Shown one piece after another: positions 1-8,692 of a stretch of 36,540 nt of DNA. The stretch lies in assembly GCA_011773355.1 (NCBI GenBank), contig WVXT01000046.1, positions 15,337 through 51,876 of the forward strand. Direction: 5' to 3'. Each line of letters begins with the position of its first letter. The first letter of the stretch is position 1. Source of the stretch: a bacterium (GTDB lineage Bacteria; UBA6262; WVXT01). A program made the translations under genes and the position numbers. The notes under the pieces are model-generated. The model did not search any database, was not told where the DNA came from, and worked only from the letters and a program-made list of their open reading frames with translations.

Positions 1-374
1 AGCGGGGAGTGAGGAAGGGCATAGCTTTACGCGGAAATAAGATAAATTTTGGCGAGTTTGGATTACAAGCTCTCGAGCCCGCCTGGCTGACAGCGCAACA
101 GATTGAGGCTGCGCGAGTAGCTTTGACCCGCTCTTTAAAGAAAGGCGGAAAAGTGTGGATTAGAATTTTTCCCGACAAGGCGATTACCAAGAAACCAGCA
201 GAGACGCGCATGGGAAAAGGAAAGGGTGCCCCGTCCGGGTGGGTAGCTGTGGTCAAGCCGGGGAGGGTTCTCTTTGAAATCGAAGGGGTTAAAAGGCCTG
301 AGGCAGAAATAGCGATGAAGATGGCCAGTCATAAATTGTCGGTAAAGACAGCGTTTTTGGCAAGAGGGGAATGA
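1..374 (+). CDS. rplP: 50S ribosomal protein L16, 5' end outside window
   Basis: L16 binds 23S rRNA near the A site and central protuberance of the large subunit. The readable part carries the L16 signatures [40 protein letters not shown] and [16 protein letters not shown], and ends in the usual ASHKLSVKT region. The same frame is open to the first base of the window. The GTG at position 9 lies in the middle of the conserved N-terminal RxGxxKGIAxRG region, so it is not the true start, and about 15-20 residues are missing upstream. It is the first gene of the ribosomal cluster and is followed 15 bp later by the L29 frame. Identification is certain. Confidence 0.97.
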   Translation, partial: RGVRKGIALRGNKINFGEFGLQALEPAWLTAQQIEAARVALTRSLKKGGKVWIRIFPDKAITKKPAETRMGKGKGAPSGWVAVVKPGRVLFEIEGVKRPEAEIAMKMASHKLSVKTAFLARGE

Positions 375-413
375 TAGGATTTTTAATGTTTGAAAGGGCT
401 GATAGAAAAAGAG

Positions 414-635
414 ATGAAAGCGAGTAAGTTGCGAGAATTGAGTGTAGCCGAATTAGAGCAGAAGTTAAACGAGACTGTGCAGAAACTATTTCAGTTGAAA
501 TTCAAAAACGCCTCAGGTCAATTGAAGAATCCCCTGGAAATCAGGCTTATGCGAAGAGATATTGCACGGATTAAGACAGTTCTGGCAGAGAGTAAACTAT
601 CTAAGGAAAGAGAAGAACAAAGGGAGAAAGGATGA
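414..635 (+). CDS. rpmC: 50S ribosomal protein L29
   Basis: L29 is a small helical protein at the exit-tunnel side of the 50S subunit. The pattern ASKLRELSVAELEQKL, then LFQLKFKNASGQLKNPLEIRLMRRDIARIKTVL, is the family core. I prefer the ATG at 414, which gives the usual MKAxxLRELS beginning and 73 residues. A TTG at 390 in the same frame would add eight residues and has a weak AGGA about 10 bases upstream, so the start is not settled. The highly charged end ([11 protein letters not shown]) is slightly longer than usual. The stop overlaps the start of rpsQ by 4 bp, indicating translational coupling. Confidence 0.93.
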   Translation: MKASKLRELSVAELEQKLNETVQKLFQLKFKNASGQLKNPLEIRLMRRDIARIKTVLAESKLSKEREEQREKG

Positions 636-898
636 GAGAAGGTCAAGCAAGACGAAAGATCAGGATTGGTAGAGTGGTCGGTGATAAGATGGAGAAGACC
701 AGAATAGTAGCGGTGGAAAGATTGTTCAGGCATCCTCAATATGAAAAGGTTATTAAAAGAAGAAAGAAATTTATGGTGGATGATCCCAAGAACGAATCCC
801 ACGTAGGGGATAAGGTGAGAATCGCCGAAACTAGACCCTTGAGTAAGAGAAAGAGATGGCGAGTTCTGGAAGTCCTGGAGAAGGCAGAGGAAATTTAA
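632..898 (+). CDS. rpsQ: 30S ribosomal protein S17
   Basis: S17 is a primary binder of 16S rRNA in the body of the 30S subunit. The 88 residues contain the OB-fold signature [23 protein letters not shown], then [19 protein letters not shown] and [21 protein letters not shown], all typical of bacterial S17. Its ATG overlaps the rpmC stop and rplN begins one base after its own stop, so the three are tightly coupled. Length and motifs are normal and nothing looks degraded. Confidence 0.96.
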   Translation: MREGQARRKIRIGRVVGDKMEKTRIVAVERLFRHPQYEKVIKRRKKFMVDDPKNESHVGDKVRIAETRPLSKRKRWRVLEVLEKAEEI

Positions 899-899
899 C

Positions 900-1268
900 G
901 TGATACAGATGCGCACTCGATTAAATATAGCCGACAATACAGGAGCGAGAAAAATTGCCTGCATAGGGGTCCTGGGCGGAACTAAGAAAAGATATGCAGT
1001 AGTAGGTGATATAATCAGGGCTTCAGTAAAAGATGCTTTGCCAGACGCTGCGATTAAGAAAGGGGAGGTTGTAAGGGCAGTGATTGTTAGAATGAAGAAA
1101 TGGATACGCCGACCCGATGGTTCCTATGTCAAATTTGATGAAAACGGTGCAGTAATTGTGGACGCCAACAACGAACCCAGGGGAACTCGAATTTTTGGGC
1201 CAATTGCCCGTGAACTGAGAGATAAGGGATTCACCAAGATAATCTCTCTGGCTCCGGAAGTGGTATAA
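900..1268 (+). CDS. rplN: 50S ribosomal protein L14
   Basis: L14 forms part of an intersubunit bridge and the factor-binding side of the 50S subunit. The 122-residue length is standard. The sequence shows [22 protein letters not shown] at the start, later [29 protein letters not shown] and the end [27 protein letters not shown], which match the family along the whole length. The start is a GTG at 900, which gives the usual MIQM beginning. rplX follows after 11 bp. Confidence 0.97.
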   Translation: MIQMRTRLNIADNTGARKIACIGVLGGTKKRYAVVGDIIRASVKDALPDAAIKKGEVVRAVIVRMKKWIRRPDGSYVKFDENGAVIVDANNEPRGTRIFGPIARELRDKGFTKIISLAPEVV

Positions 1269-1279
1269 GGGAAATTGAT

Positions 1280-1591
1280 ATGTTGCCGATTAGAAAGAAG
1301 GATAAGGTAGTAGTAAAGGCGGGTAAAGACAAAGGCAAAAAAGGCGAAGTCCTGAAAGTGTTTCCTGCAGCTTCCCGGGTGGTAGTAAGCAAGATAAATT
1401 TCATAAAAAGGCATGCCCGGGCAACACAGACTACGCCAGGTGGGATTACCGAAAAAGAATCTCCCATTCATATCTCCAATGTACAGTTGATTTGTCCCAA
1501 ATGTAACCAGCCCACCCGAGTGAAGATAGACCACTTAAGTGATGGTAAGAAGATAAGAGTTTGCCGAAGATGTGGAGAAATGATAGTATAG
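1280..1591 (+). CDS. rplX: 50S ribosomal protein L24
   Basis: L24 is an assembly initiator that binds the 5' domain of 23S rRNA. The KOW motif is visible near the N-terminus ([20 protein letters not shown]), followed by [14 protein letters not shown] and the [19 protein letters not shown] segment. The C-terminal part has two CxxC pairs (CPKC, then CRRC), the putative zinc ribbon present in many bacterial L24 proteins. The length of 103 residues is normal. It lies 10 bp ahead of rplE. Confidence 0.96.
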   Translation: MLPIRKKDKVVVKAGKDKGKKGEVLKVFPAASRVVVSKINFIKRHARATQTTPGGITEKESPIHISNVQLICPKCNQPTRVKIDHLSDGKKIRVCRRCGEMIV

Positions 1592-1601
1592 GGAAAGCAA
1601 G

Positions 1602-2144
1602 ATGGCGCGGTTAGTAGAATTATATAAGAAAAAGATGATTCCGCAACTGATGGAACGCCTAAAGTATGAAAATATTATGGAAGTGCCCAGAATAGATAAG
1701 ATAGTAATAAATATGGGAGTCTCCATAGCAAGAGAGGATATTAAGGTTTTGGACGAAGCAGTGGGAGAGTTAGCAGCGATAACAGGACAGAAGCCCATTG
1801 TGACCAGGGCGAAAAAGTCGATTTCCAACTTTAAACTCCGCAAAGGAATGCCCATAGGATGCAAAGTCACCCTCCACGGAGCTATGATGTATGAGTTTCT
1901 GGATCGTTTGATTAATGTGGCATTGCCCAGGGTCCGTGATTTTCGGGGAGTTTCCCGTGATGGATTTGACGGTCAGGGAAATTATAATCTGGGAATTCAG
2001 GAGCATACAATTTTTCCTGAGATTAACATAGATAAAGTCGGTAAAATCAAAGGATTAAACGTAAGCATAGTAACCACGGCCAAAAATAGAGACGAGGCAT
2101 ATGAGTTATTGAACCTTTTCGGTATGCCTTTTCGAAAGACATAG
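1602..2144 (+). CDS. rplE: 50S ribosomal protein L5
   Basis: L5 binds 5S rRNA and contacts P-site tRNA. Family blocks are clear: [79 protein letters not shown] and the C-terminal [10 protein letters not shown]. The length of 180 residues is standard. Its stop is followed only 5 bp later by the first foldback palindrome, which separates it from the S14 gene by 258 bp. That gap is unusually wide for the spc operon. Confidence 0.97.
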   Translation: MARLVELYKKKMIPQLMERLKYENIMEVPRIDKIVINMGVSIAREDIKVLDEAVGELAAITGQKPIVTRAKKSISNFKLRKGMPIGCKVTLHGAMMYEFLDRLINVALPRVRDFRGVSRDGFDGQGNYNLGIQEHTIFPEINIDKVGKIKGLNVSIVTTAKNRDEAYELLNLFGMPFRKT

Positions 2145-2149
2145 ATCTT

Positions 2150-2361
2150 TGAAAATAGTTTTTTCATCGCTTGAGGAATGTGCTCGGGATTTGGTTCGCT
2201 CGCTGACAATTTCTTACTCTTCGAGCACGGCCAAGAATCTCAGGAGTTTCCCCCTGGTGGGGATAAACTCTTTTCTTCGATTTTTGGCTAAGAATTCTAA
2301 TGCTCGCTGCAACCAAATCCCTTCGCATTAGGGGCATATAGCTGTTCACAAACTATTTTCA
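2150..2361. repeat. foldback palindrome, copy A (between rplE and S14 gene)
   Basis: This is a long imperfect palindrome of 212 bp. A perfect 12-bp terminal inverted repeat (TGAAAATAGTTT at 2150-2161 and its complement at 2350-2361) encloses an 11-bp pair (GGGATTTGGTT at 2186-2196, complement at 2311-2321). At the centre is a hairpin of the form GAGTTTCCCC...GGGG..AAACTC near 2244-2270. It shares the TTTTTGGCTAAGA block and the ends with copies B and C, but has an extra internal arm. No convincing coding capacity is seen. It occupies the whole gap before the Shine-Dalgarno of the next gene. It could be a MITE-like element or a structured mRNA spacer. Confidence 0.8.
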
Positions 2362-2402
2362 CATGTTGGGAATTAACGGTAGATTCACAGAAGGAGGATT
2401 TT

Positions 2403-2588
2403 TTGGCGAAGAAGAGTCTAATTGCCAAGGCCAAACGGTCAGTAAAGTTTGGTACAAGAAAGTATAATCGCTGCCGTCTTTGCGGTAGGTCGAGAGGATA
2501 TATGCGCGACTTTGCGCTGTGCAGAATCTGTTTCCGCAGGTTGGCGCGACAGGGAGAAATCCCGGGAGTGATAAAATCCAGCTGGTAA
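2403..2588 (+). CDS. rpsZ: 30S ribosomal protein S14, zinc-binding (type Z)
   Basis: S14 sits in the head of the 30S subunit. The 61-residue length and two CxxC pairs (CRLCGR and CRICFRR) mark the short zinc-binding form rather than the long cysteine-free form. The sequences [30 protein letters not shown] and the end [11 protein letters not shown] are typical. The start is a TTG at 2403, preceded by a good AGGAGG at 2393-2398. rpsH follows after 15 bp. Confidence 0.96.
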   Translation: MAKKSLIAKAKRSVKFGTRKYNRCRLCGRSRGYMRDFALCRICFRRLARQGEIPGVIKSSW

Positions 2589-2603
2589 AAAGGAGGAAAT
2601 AGA

Positions 2604-3002
2604 TTGTCTATTTCTGATCCCATTGCAGATATGCTTACGAGGATTCGTAACGCCAATCAAAAGATGAAAGGGAAAGTAGATATTCCCGCATCAAAGTTAA
2701 AAGAGAAAATAGTAAAAGTTTTGAAAGAGGAAGGATATATAGCTAACTATAAGTTTATCTCCGACCGCAAACAGGGGATTTTGAGAGTTTACCTGAAGTA
2801 TACTCCGGAGCAGGACAGGGTTATTAAGGGTCTTAGGCGAATTTCTCGGCCAGGGAGAAGGTTCTATTGTGGGGCCGATGAGCTTCCCCGGGTATACAGG
2901 GGACTCGGCGTGGCGATTATTTCAACTTCTCAGGGAGTGATGAGTGCCAAGAAATGTCGGGAGTCGAACCTTGGCGGAGAGGTAATCTGTTATGTGTGGT
3001 GA
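2604..3002 (+). CDS. rpsH: 30S ribosomal protein S8
   Basis: S8 binds the central domain of 16S rRNA and, in some bacteria, autoregulates the spc operon. The start is a TTG at 2604, after AGGAGG, and gives [18 protein letters not shown], the usual N-terminus. The C-terminal block [26 protein letters not shown] contains the conserved STSxGxMxxxxAR-like RNA-binding segment and the universal GGE(V/I)xCxVW end. Length is standard at 132 residues. rplF starts 5 bp downstream. Confidence 0.97.
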   Translation: MSISDPIADMLTRIRNANQKMKGKVDIPASKLKEKIVKVLKEEGYIANYKFISDRKQGILRVYLKYTPEQDRVIKGLRRISRPGRRFYCGADELPRVYRGLGVAIISTSQGVMSAKKCRESNLGGEVICYVW

Positions 3003-3007
3003 GGGAG

Positions 3008-3574
3008 ATGTCCAGAACAGGTAAAAAACCGATTGCCGTGCCAGAGGGAGTGGAAGTAAAAATAAGCGGGGACCTCGTGGAAGTGAGTGGTCCTTTAGGA
3101 AGACTGGCTCAAAAACTGTATCCCAAAATAAAAGTTACCAAAAAGGATGGCCAAATTCTTGTAGAAAGGCTTTCTAATAATAAATACTATCGTTCGCTCC
3201 ATGGATTGGCTCGCAGTCTTATTAATAATCTGATTATAGGAGTAACCAAAGGTTTTCGCAAAGAACTGATTATTACAGGCATGGGTTATAGAGCAAAGTT
3301 AGAGGGCAGAATCTTAAATTTACAATTGGGTTATTCTCATCCGGTAAAATTTTCATTACCTGAAGGAATCGACATAAAAGTGGAGAAGCAGACACAAATT
3401 ATGGTTTCCGGGATCGATAAGCAACTGGTGGGTGAAGTTGCTGCTAAGATAAGAAGGTTCAGACCGCCTGAGCCTTATAAGGGGAAAGGGATCCGATACG
3501 TAGACGAACATATCAAAAGGAAAGTAGGCAAAGCTGCCGCAGTAACTGCCGGAGCTCCCAAGGGAGGGAAATAG
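3008..3574 (+). CDS. rplF: 50S ribosomal protein L6
   Basis: L6 lies near the sarcin-ricin loop and the factor-binding site. I place the start at the ATG at 3008 ([17 protein letters not shown]), just after GAGGGAG. The open frame extends upstream to 2954, but those residues overlap rpsH and look like nothing in the family. Visible motifs are [47 protein letters not shown] and the C-terminal [29 protein letters not shown]. Length with this start is 188 residues, as expected. Confidence 0.96.
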   Translation: MSRTGKKPIAVPEGVEVKISGDLVEVSGPLGRLAQKLYPKIKVTKKDGQILVERLSNNKYYRSLHGLARSLINNLIIGVTKGFRKELIITGMGYRAKLEGRILNLQLGYSHPVKFSLPEGIDIKVEKQTQIMVSGIDKQLVGEVAAKIRRFRPPEPYKGKGIRYVDEHIKRKVGKAAAVTAGAPKGGK

Positions 3575-3575
3575 T

Positions 3576-3935
3576 TTGGTTACCCGTTCAGCTCGAAGAA
3601 AAAGGAGACACCTGAGAGTAAGGAAGAAGATTTGGGGAACGAAGTCCCATCCCAGACTATGTGTCCATAAAAGTTTGCGGCACATTTATGCCCAAATAGT
3701 AGATGACCAGCGTGGTAAGACAATTGTGGCAGCTTCCACGCTTTCTCCAGAAATCAAAAAGAAAATTCAGAAATTGAAAAAGAGCGAGGCGGCAGCTCTG
3801 GTGGGGGAACTAATCGGTGAGAAGTCGAAAGCCTCAGGCGTTAAGAGGGTAGCGTTCGACAAGAGTGGATATAATTACCATGGGAGAGTAAAGAGCCTGG
3901 CTGAAGCTTGCCGCAAAAGCGGATTAAAATTTTGA
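3576..3935 (+). CDS. rplR: 50S ribosomal protein L18
   Basis: L18 carries 5S rRNA into the large subunit. The sequence has [35 protein letters not shown], then AAASTL-like residues, and ends in [26 protein letters not shown], all diagnostic. The start is a TTG at 3576, seven bases after the Shine-Dalgarno GGGAGGG. Its stop codon TGA at 3933-3935 lies inside the first bases of foldback palindrome B, so the gene end and the repeat end coincide. Confidence 0.96.
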   Translation: MVTRSARRKRRHLRVRKKIWGTKSHPRLCVHKSLRHIYAQIVDDQRGKTIVAASTLSPEIKKKIQKLKKSEAAALVGELIGEKSKASGVKRVAFDKSGYNYHGRVKSLAEACRKSGLKF

Positions 3936-4117
3936 AAAATAGTTTGTTCATAGCCAAGGAATTTCTTAACGCCGAAAAACTTCGGACTCTGCAGGGCGCA
4001 AATCAAAACTCTCCCCGATTTCATCGGGGATCAAACAATGATTTGCTTGAAAGAGAATGAGTCGTCCTCGTTTTTTGGCTAAGATTCCCAGTGCTCTTCA
4101 CAGACTATCTTTCAAAT
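3931..4117. repeat. foldback palindrome, copy B (between rplR and rpsE)
   Basis: This 187-bp imperfect palindrome has 17-bp ends at 3931-3947 and 4100-4116 that pair at 15 positions. An inner pair CAAATCA...TGATTTG follows, then a perfect central hairpin CCCCGAT-TTC-ATCGGGG near 4013-4029. The left arm shares AGTTTGTTCAT and AATTTCTTAACGCC with copy C, and the right arm shares AATGAGTCGTCCTCG and TTTTTTGGCT with it. The rplR stop codon is part of the left end. No coding potential is seen. Confidence 0.85.
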
Positions 4118-4142
4118 ATTGAGAGGATAGAGAGGAGATAAG

Positions 4143-4637
4143 TTGGCAAGGATTAGTGCAGAAGGTTTAGAACTAAAACAGATAGTGGTAAGTGTTAATA
4201 GAGTGGCTAAAGTAGTCAAGGGAGGTAAACGGTTTGGCTTTACTGCGCTGGTAGTTGTGGGGAACGGGAATGGTTATGTGGGTTGTGGGATGGGCAAGGC
4301 AAGAGAAGTTCAGTCTGCTATTCAAAAAGGCACAGCAAGAGCCGAAAAGAAGCTCATTGCTGTTCCTCTGAGAGGCACCACGATTCCTCATGAGGTAATC
4401 GGTCGCTTTGGAGCTGGACGGGTGCTGTTAAAGCCTGCCAGCCCGGGAACCGGGATAATAGCGGGGGGTCCGGTAAGAGCTGTAGTGGAAGCAGCAGGTA
4501 TAAAGGATATTCTCACTAAATCGCTTAAGTCGAATAATCCAATTAATGTAGTTTATGCTACAATGCAAGGACTGGAAAGCCTGAGGACGAAGGAGATGGT
4601 TGCAGAGGTTAGAGGCAAGAAGGCAGAAGAATTGTGA
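4143..4637 (+). CDS. rpsE: 30S ribosomal protein S5
   Basis: S5 acts in decoding accuracy and mRNA unwinding at the entry channel. The N-terminal dsRBD-like part shows [38 protein letters not shown], and the C-terminal part shows [42 protein letters not shown]. The start is a TTG at 4143, after AGAGGAG. Its length of 164 residues is normal. The end overlaps the open frame of rplO, leaving no room for the rpmD (L30) gene that usually stands here. Confidence 0.97.
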   Translation: MARISAEGLELKQIVVSVNRVAKVVKGGKRFGFTALVVVGNGNGYVGCGMGKAREVQSAIQKGTARAEKKLIAVPLRGTTIPHEVIGRFGAGRVLLKPASPGTGIIAGGPVRAVVEAAGIKDILTKSLKSNNPINVVYATMQGLESLRTKEMVAEVRGKKAEEL

Positions 4638-4648
4638 AGGATGGAGAA

Positions 4649-5095
4649 ATGAAACTTTCGGAGCTCACTCCTGATATCGGTAGTAAACATAAGAAGAAAA
4701 GAGTAGGCCGGGGCCCGGGGTCGGGTCACGGCGGCACAAGCGGTCGTGGAACTAAAGGGCAGAAAAGCCGCTCAGGGGGAGGAGTACGCCTCGGTTTTGA
4801 AGGGGGTCAGATGCCTCTTATTCGGCGTCTGCCCAAGAGAGGATTTACCGGAATCTTCAAGAAGGAATATAACATAGTGAATCTGAGAAGTCTGGAGGAA
4901 AAATTTAATGATAATGAGGAAGTTACCCCTTCCACCCTTAAACAGAAAGGATTAGTGAACAAAGATTTGCCAATAAAGATTCTGGGAAGCGGGGAGATAA
5001 CAAAAAAGTTGAAGGTAAAAGTGGCTGGCTTTAGCAAGAGTGCCCGAGAGAAGATTTTAAAAGCAGGGGGCAGTGTGGAAATTTTGGCCAAATAG
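4649..5095 (+). CDS. rplO: 50S ribosomal protein L15
   Basis: L15 is a late-assembly protein of the 50S subunit. I choose the ATG at 4649 ([22 protein letters not shown]), eight bases after AAGG. An in-frame GTG at 4634 would overlap rpsE and adds five atypical residues. The glycine-rich stretch [40 protein letters not shown] is the family hallmark, and the C-terminal [18 protein letters not shown] is also typical. It is directly followed by secY. Confidence 0.96.
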   Translation: MKLSELTPDIGSKHKKKRVGRGPGSGHGGTSGRGTKGQKSRSGGGVRLGFEGGQMPLIRRLPKRGFTGIFKKEYNIVNLRSLEEKFNDNEEVTPSTLKQKGLVNKDLPIKILGSGEITKKLKVKVAGFSKSAREKILKAGGSVEILAK

Positions 5096-5106
5096 GAGAA
5101 TTGGCA

Positions 5107-6441
5107 ATGTTAAAGAGCGTAGCTGATATTTTTAAGATACCGGAATTGAAGAAGAAGATAATATTTACCCTGGGAATTCTGGCAGTATATAGGTTGGGAG
5201 CAGCCATTCCTACTCCAGGAATCGATGCCTCAGCGCTTAAAGCTTTTTTTGAGACTCAACGGGGAACTCTATTCGGCTTTTTGGATATGTTTTCCGGAGG
5301 AGCCCTCAACAGATTATCCATTTTTTCTTTAGGTATTATGCCCTACATTAACGCTTCTATTATTATGTCCCTTCTACAGACGGCCGTTCCCTACCTTGAG
5401 AGACTGTCCAAAGAAGGAGAGTTTGGTAGAAGAAAGATTACTCAGATAACCCGTTACGCCACGCTGTTCATAGCCGCCATCCAGTCTTTCGGATTGACTT
5501 TCTGGATGCAAACGATGAAAGCGCCAACCGGAGCTTCTGTAGTAAAGAATCCCGGCCTAAGTTTTCAACTCCTAACTATTTTGACTTTGACTACCGGGAC
5601 TGTGTTTATTATGTGGCTGGGAGAACAGATTACCGAGAAAGGCGTGGGGAACGGAATATCCCTTATTATCTTTGCCGGCATTGTGGACCGTTTGCCGGTG
5701 GCAGTGGGGAATACTTTTCGTCTGTTCCAAAGTGAAGAGATGACACTCTTTGGAATCCTGTTTTTGGCAGTATTGGTATTTGGTATTACTACCAGTGTAG
5801 TCTGGGTGGAGCAGGCTCAGAGGAAGATTCCCGTACAGTATGCCAAAAGAATTATTGGACGCAAGATGTACGGAGGGCAATCCACGTTCCTTCCTCTCAA
5901 GGTAGACCAATCAGGAGTAATTGCCGTCATATTTTCTGTGGCTATAATGATGTTCCCGGCAACCATTGCTCAGTTCTTTCCCAATGTCGCGCTTATGCAG
6001 AAAATTGGTGGTTTTCTGCGACCCGGGCAGTGGATTTACACAATTATGTATGGCGGTCTGATTATATTCTTCTGTTACTTCTACACGGCAATTACCTTCA
6101 ATCCTAATGACCTGGCTGAGAATATGAAGAAGTGGGGTGGTTTCATTCCCGGGATAAGGCCTGGACAATCGACAGCCTCCTATATTGACCGGGTATTGAC
6201 CAGAATCACTCTGGCAGGTGCATTATTTGTGGTCTGTATCGCTATTCTTCCGCAATATCCTATAGGCTGGGTTAACGCTCCTCCTATGCTTGCCACCATT
6301 TTTGGAGGGACCGCAATACTGATTGTAGTCGGAGTTGCTTTAGATACTATAGGCCAGATAGAATCTCATCTGATTATGCGTCATTATGAAGGGTTTATGA
6401 GGAAGGGGAGAATAAAAGGAAGATATTTTAATATCAGGTAA
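5107..6441 (+). CDS. secY: protein translocase subunit SecY
   Basis: SecY is the channel-forming subunit of the Sec translocon in the cytoplasmic membrane. The family order is present: KIPELKKKIIFTLGILAVYRLGAAIPTPGID, the plug region GGALNRLSIFSLGIMPYINASII, YLERLSKEGEFGRRKI, LGEQITEKGVGNGISLIIFAGI, then YAKRIIGRKMYGGQSTFLPLKVDQSGVIAVIFS and the end RHYEGFMRKGRIKGR. About ten hydrophobic segments can be seen. The ATG at 5107 is preferred over the TTG at 5101 because AGGAG at 5094-5098 is then correctly spaced. The length of about 444 residues is normal. Confidence 0.97.
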   Translation: MLKSVADIFKIPELKKKIIFTLGILAVYRLGAAIPTPGIDASALKAFFETQRGTLFGFLDMFSGGALNRLSIFSLGIMPYINASIIMSLLQTAVPYLERLSKEGEFGRRKITQITRYATLFIAAIQSFGLTFWMQTMKAPTGASVVKNPGLSFQLLTILTLTTGTVFIMWLGEQITEKGVGNGISLIIFAGIVDRLPVAVGNTFRLFQSEEMTLFGILFLAVLVFGITTSVVWVEQAQRKIPVQYAKRIIGRKMYGGQSTFLPLKVDQSGVIAVIFSVAIMMFPATIAQFFPNVALMQKIGGFLRPGQWIYTIMYGGLIIFFCYFYTAITFNPNDLAENMKKWGGFIPGIRPGQSTASYIDRVLTRITLAGALFVVCIAILPQYPIGWVNAPPMLATIFGGTAILIVVGVALDTIGQIESHLIMRHYEGFMRKGRIKGRYFNIR

Positions 6442-6464
6442 TCTATAATTGAGATTTTTTAATT

Positions 6465-7115
6465 ATGAAGTTAGTTCTTTTAGGTCCTCCTGGGAGTGGT
6501 AAGGGCACCCAGGCGAAAAGGATTGCAGAAAAATATGGTCTTCCCCATGTTTCCAGTGGAGACATCCTGCGGGCGGGCTTGGGAGAGGAAGGTTATCTGG
6601 ATAGAGAAACGCGAGAGATTATCCATTCGGGCGGGCTGGTTCCTGACAGGATTGCTGTGGAAATCGTAAGGAAGAGGCTGGGAGAAGAAGATTGCGAGAA
6701 AGGATTTATTCTGGACGGTTTCCCGCGCACACTTCCCCAGGCAGAATCGTTAAATGGTTTTCTTCAGGAGAGTGACATAGCCATCGATCGCGTTCTTTAC
6801 CTGGAGCTAAGTGAAGAGGAAGCAGTTAAACGGTTGAGTGGCAGGAGGAGTTGTCCTCGCTGTGGAGCCACTTTCCATTTGGTTTTTAATCCGCCACGTA
6901 CTCCGGATTTATGTGATGGGTGTGGGACGCAATTGTCTCAACGTGAAGACGATAAGGAAGTAACAGTAAGAGAAAGGATGAAGACTTACGAGAAAGAGAC
7001 ACACCCTCTTATTGAGTATTATCAAAGTCGTAGTCTTCTGGCAAAAATTAATGCCAACAGGACCATAGATGAAGTCTTTGAGGAGTTATGTAAAGTGCTG
7101 GATGGTGGCAGTTGA
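6465..7115 (+). CDS. adk: adenylate kinase
   Basis: This enzyme interconverts ATP plus AMP with two ADP in the cytosol. The P-loop GPPGSGKGTQ is at residues 7-16, the AMP site VSSGDILR follows, and the DGFPRT motif lies near residue 86. The lid region is the long form with a zinc site of four cysteines (CPRC, then CDGC, near residues 130-150). Length is 216 residues, normal for the long type. It sits between secY and map, as in many bacteria. No clear Shine-Dalgarno precedes the ATG. Confidence 0.97.
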   Translation: MKLVLLGPPGSGKGTQAKRIAEKYGLPHVSSGDILRAGLGEEGYLDRETREIIHSGGLVPDRIAVEIVRKRLGEEDCEKGFILDGFPRTLPQAESLNGFLQESDIAIDRVLYLELSEEEAVKRLSGRRSCPRCGATFHLVFNPPRTPDLCDGCGTQLSQREDDKEVTVRERMKTYEKETHPLIEYYQSRSLLAKINANRTIDEVFEELCKVLDGGS

Positions 7116-7142
7116 AGGCCTAAAAGTCCTGGCTAACTATAT

Positions 7143-7892
7143 ATGATTATATTGAAATCTACTAAAGAAATAGAGAAAATGAGAAGAAGTGGCCAAATTG
7201 CTGCCCAGCTCTCTCAGAAGTTGATAGAAAAGGTAAAGCCGGGAGTGACTACCAAGGAGCTGGACAGAGTTGCTTCTACCTTGATAAAAATGCATAAGGC
7301 TCGTTCCGCGTTTCTCGGTTTTCGAGGGTTTCCCGCCTCCATCTGCACTTCGGTTAATGACCAGATAGTTCATGGAATTCCCGGAAGCTACAGGTTGCGT
7401 GAGGGAGATATTATCAGCCTCGACTTTGGAGTTATTCACCAGGGTTACTATAGCGACATGGCCATAACTTTGCCTGTGGGAAATATATCTGAAGACGCCC
7501 GAAGGTTAATAGCAGTTACCAAGAGTGCTTTGGTTTCTGGAATTAGTCAAATGGTAGCGGGCAATAGACTCTACGATATATCTTCTGCAATTCAAGAATG
7601 CGCCGAAAGTAACGGCTTCTCCGTAGTCAGGGATTTAGTAGGCCATGGAATTGGACAGAAAATGCATGAGGAGCCTCAGATTCCCAATTTTGGGAAGAAG
7701 TCTACCGGTCCCTACTTGAAAGAAGGCATGGTCTTTGCCCTTGAGCCTATGGTTAATATGGGAGAATATGAGATAGAAACTCTTGATGACAACTGGACAG
7801 TTGTTACTGCTGATGGCAGTCTGTCTTGCCATTTTGAACATACAGTAGCAATTATGGATAACGGCCCGGAGATACTCACGGAACTGCATTAA
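7143..7892 (+). CDS. map: methionine aminopeptidase, type I
   Basis: It removes the initiator methionine from nascent proteins and uses two divalent metal ions. The metal ligands are visible: Asp in SLDFG, Asp in YYSDMAITL, His in GHGIGQKMHEEPQIPN, Glu in FALEPMVNMG and Glu in HFEHTVAI. The length of 249 residues, without an N-terminal zinc-finger extension, is the plain bacterial type I form. It is placed between adk and infA in the spc/alpha junction. The leader contains no obvious Shine-Dalgarno. Confidence 0.97.
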   Translation: MIILKSTKEIEKMRRSGQIAAQLSQKLIEKVKPGVTTKELDRVASTLIKMHKARSAFLGFRGFPASICTSVNDQIVHGIPGSYRLREGDIISLDFGVIHQGYYSDMAITLPVGNISEDARRLIAVTKSALVSGISQMVAGNRLYDISSAIQECAESNGFSVVRDLVGHGIGQKMHEEPQIPNFGKKSTGPYLKEGMVFALEPMVNMGEYEIETLDDNWTVVTADGSLSCHFEHTVAIMDNGPEILTELH

Positions 7893-7910
7893 TTATTTTC
7901 AGGAGGGGCT

Positions 7911-8129
7911 ATGCCAAAGGAAGAAAAGATTGAAGTAGAAGGAACAGTCATCGAAGCTTTACCCAATGCTATGTTCAGGGTTGAGCTGGATAATGGCCAT
8001 AGGGTTTTAGCTCACATTTCCGGCAAGATGAGGATGCATTTCATCAAGATACTGGCCGGGGATAAAGTTAAGGTAGAACTTTCTCCGTATGACCTGACTA
8101 GAGGAAGGATAGTTTATCGTCATAAGTAG
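7911..8129 (+). CDS. infA: translation initiation factor IF-1
   Basis: IF-1 is a 72-residue OB-fold protein that occupies the A site during initiation. The sequence [70 protein letters not shown] matches the family over its full length. A strong AGGAGGGG precedes the ATG. The next gene, rpmJ, begins 9 bp after the stop. Confidence 0.98.
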   Translation: MPKEEKIEVEGTVIEALPNAMFRVELDNGHRVLAHISGKMRMHFIKILAGDKVKVELSPYDLTRGRIVYRHK

Positions 8130-8138
8130 AGGTTTTCA

Positions 8139-8252
8139 ATGAAAGTAAGAGCTTCCGTTAGACCGATATGTAAAAAATGTAAAATAATTAAGAGAAAAGG
8201 AGTAATAAGAATAATCTGCACCAACCCCAGACATAAACAAAAGCAAGGGTGA
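8139..8252 (+). CDS. rpmJ: 50S ribosomal protein L36
   Basis: This small gene lies between infA and rpsM. Translating from the ATG at 8139 gives 37 residues beginning [20 protein letters not shown] and ending with [11 protein letters not shown]. The zinc ribbon CxxC...CxxxxH of L36 is complete (Cys11, Cys14, Cys27, His32), so this is the zinc-binding form. L36 is the smallest 50S protein and binds 23S rRNA. The position ahead of rpsM is the canonical one. Confidence 0.95.
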   Translation: MKVRASVRPICKKCKIIKRKGVIRIICTNPRHKQKQG

Positions 8253-8253
8253 A

Positions 8254-8277
8254 CCCCGCCCCTCAGGGAGAGGCGGG
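8254..8277 (+). promoter_or_regulatory. GC-rich hairpin between rpmJ and rpsM
   Basis: Immediately after the rpmJ stop lies a stem of the form CCCGCC-C-CTC, loop AGG, GAG-A-GGCGGG, interrupted by one C/A mismatch. It is not followed by a T run, so it is not a classical terminator. It could be an mRNA stability or processing element, or a translational control site at the start of the alpha-operon part. No function is demonstrated. Confidence 0.55.
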
Positions 8278-8299
8278 ATGAAGAAGAAAGGAGTAGCGT

Positions 8300-8689
8300 A
8301 TGGCTCGTATAGCAGGAGTAGAATTGCCTTCGCAGAAGAGAGTGGAGATTGGTTTAACTTATATTTATGGAATTGGGAGAAGTTCCTCCAATGAGATTCT
8401 CCGCGAGGCAGGAGTCAAGCCTGATACCAGGGTAAAGGACCTGACAGAAAGTGAAATAAACACCATACAGACAATAATCCAGAGGAATTTCCGCGTGGAA
8501 GGGGAGCTCAGGCGAATTGTTCAGGGGAACGTTAAGAGATTGATTGACATCGGCTCATATCGAGGTCTACGCCACCGTCGGGGATTGCCGGTACGGGGGC
8601 AAAGGACAAGGACTAATGCTCGCACCAAGCGAGGCAGAAGAAAGACAGTCGGCACTGTCAAGAAAGAAGTAAAGGAAGGAGAAGAATAA
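8300..8689 (+). CDS. rpsM: 30S ribosomal protein S13
   Basis: S13 is in the head of the 30S subunit and contacts the P-site tRNA and L5. The sequence starts [26 protein letters not shown] and has the helix-hairpin-helix region, then [28 protein letters not shown], the family signature. Length of 129 residues is normal. The end [10 protein letters not shown] is acidic and holds the Shine-Dalgarno AAGGAGAAG for rpsK, which starts 3 bp after the stop. Confidence 0.97.
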   Translation: MARIAGVELPSQKRVEIGLTYIYGIGRSSSNEILREAGVKPDTRVKDLTESEINTIQTIIQRNFRVEGELRRIVQGNVKRLIDIGSYRGLRHRRGLPVRGQRTRTNARTKRGRRKTVGTVKKEVKEGEE

Positions 8690-8692
8690 AAC

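Noticed and set aside
2149-2349. Short frames on both strands in the rplE-S14 spacer
   Set aside because: They arise from the palindrome, are similar on both strands for that reason, and lack family motifs.
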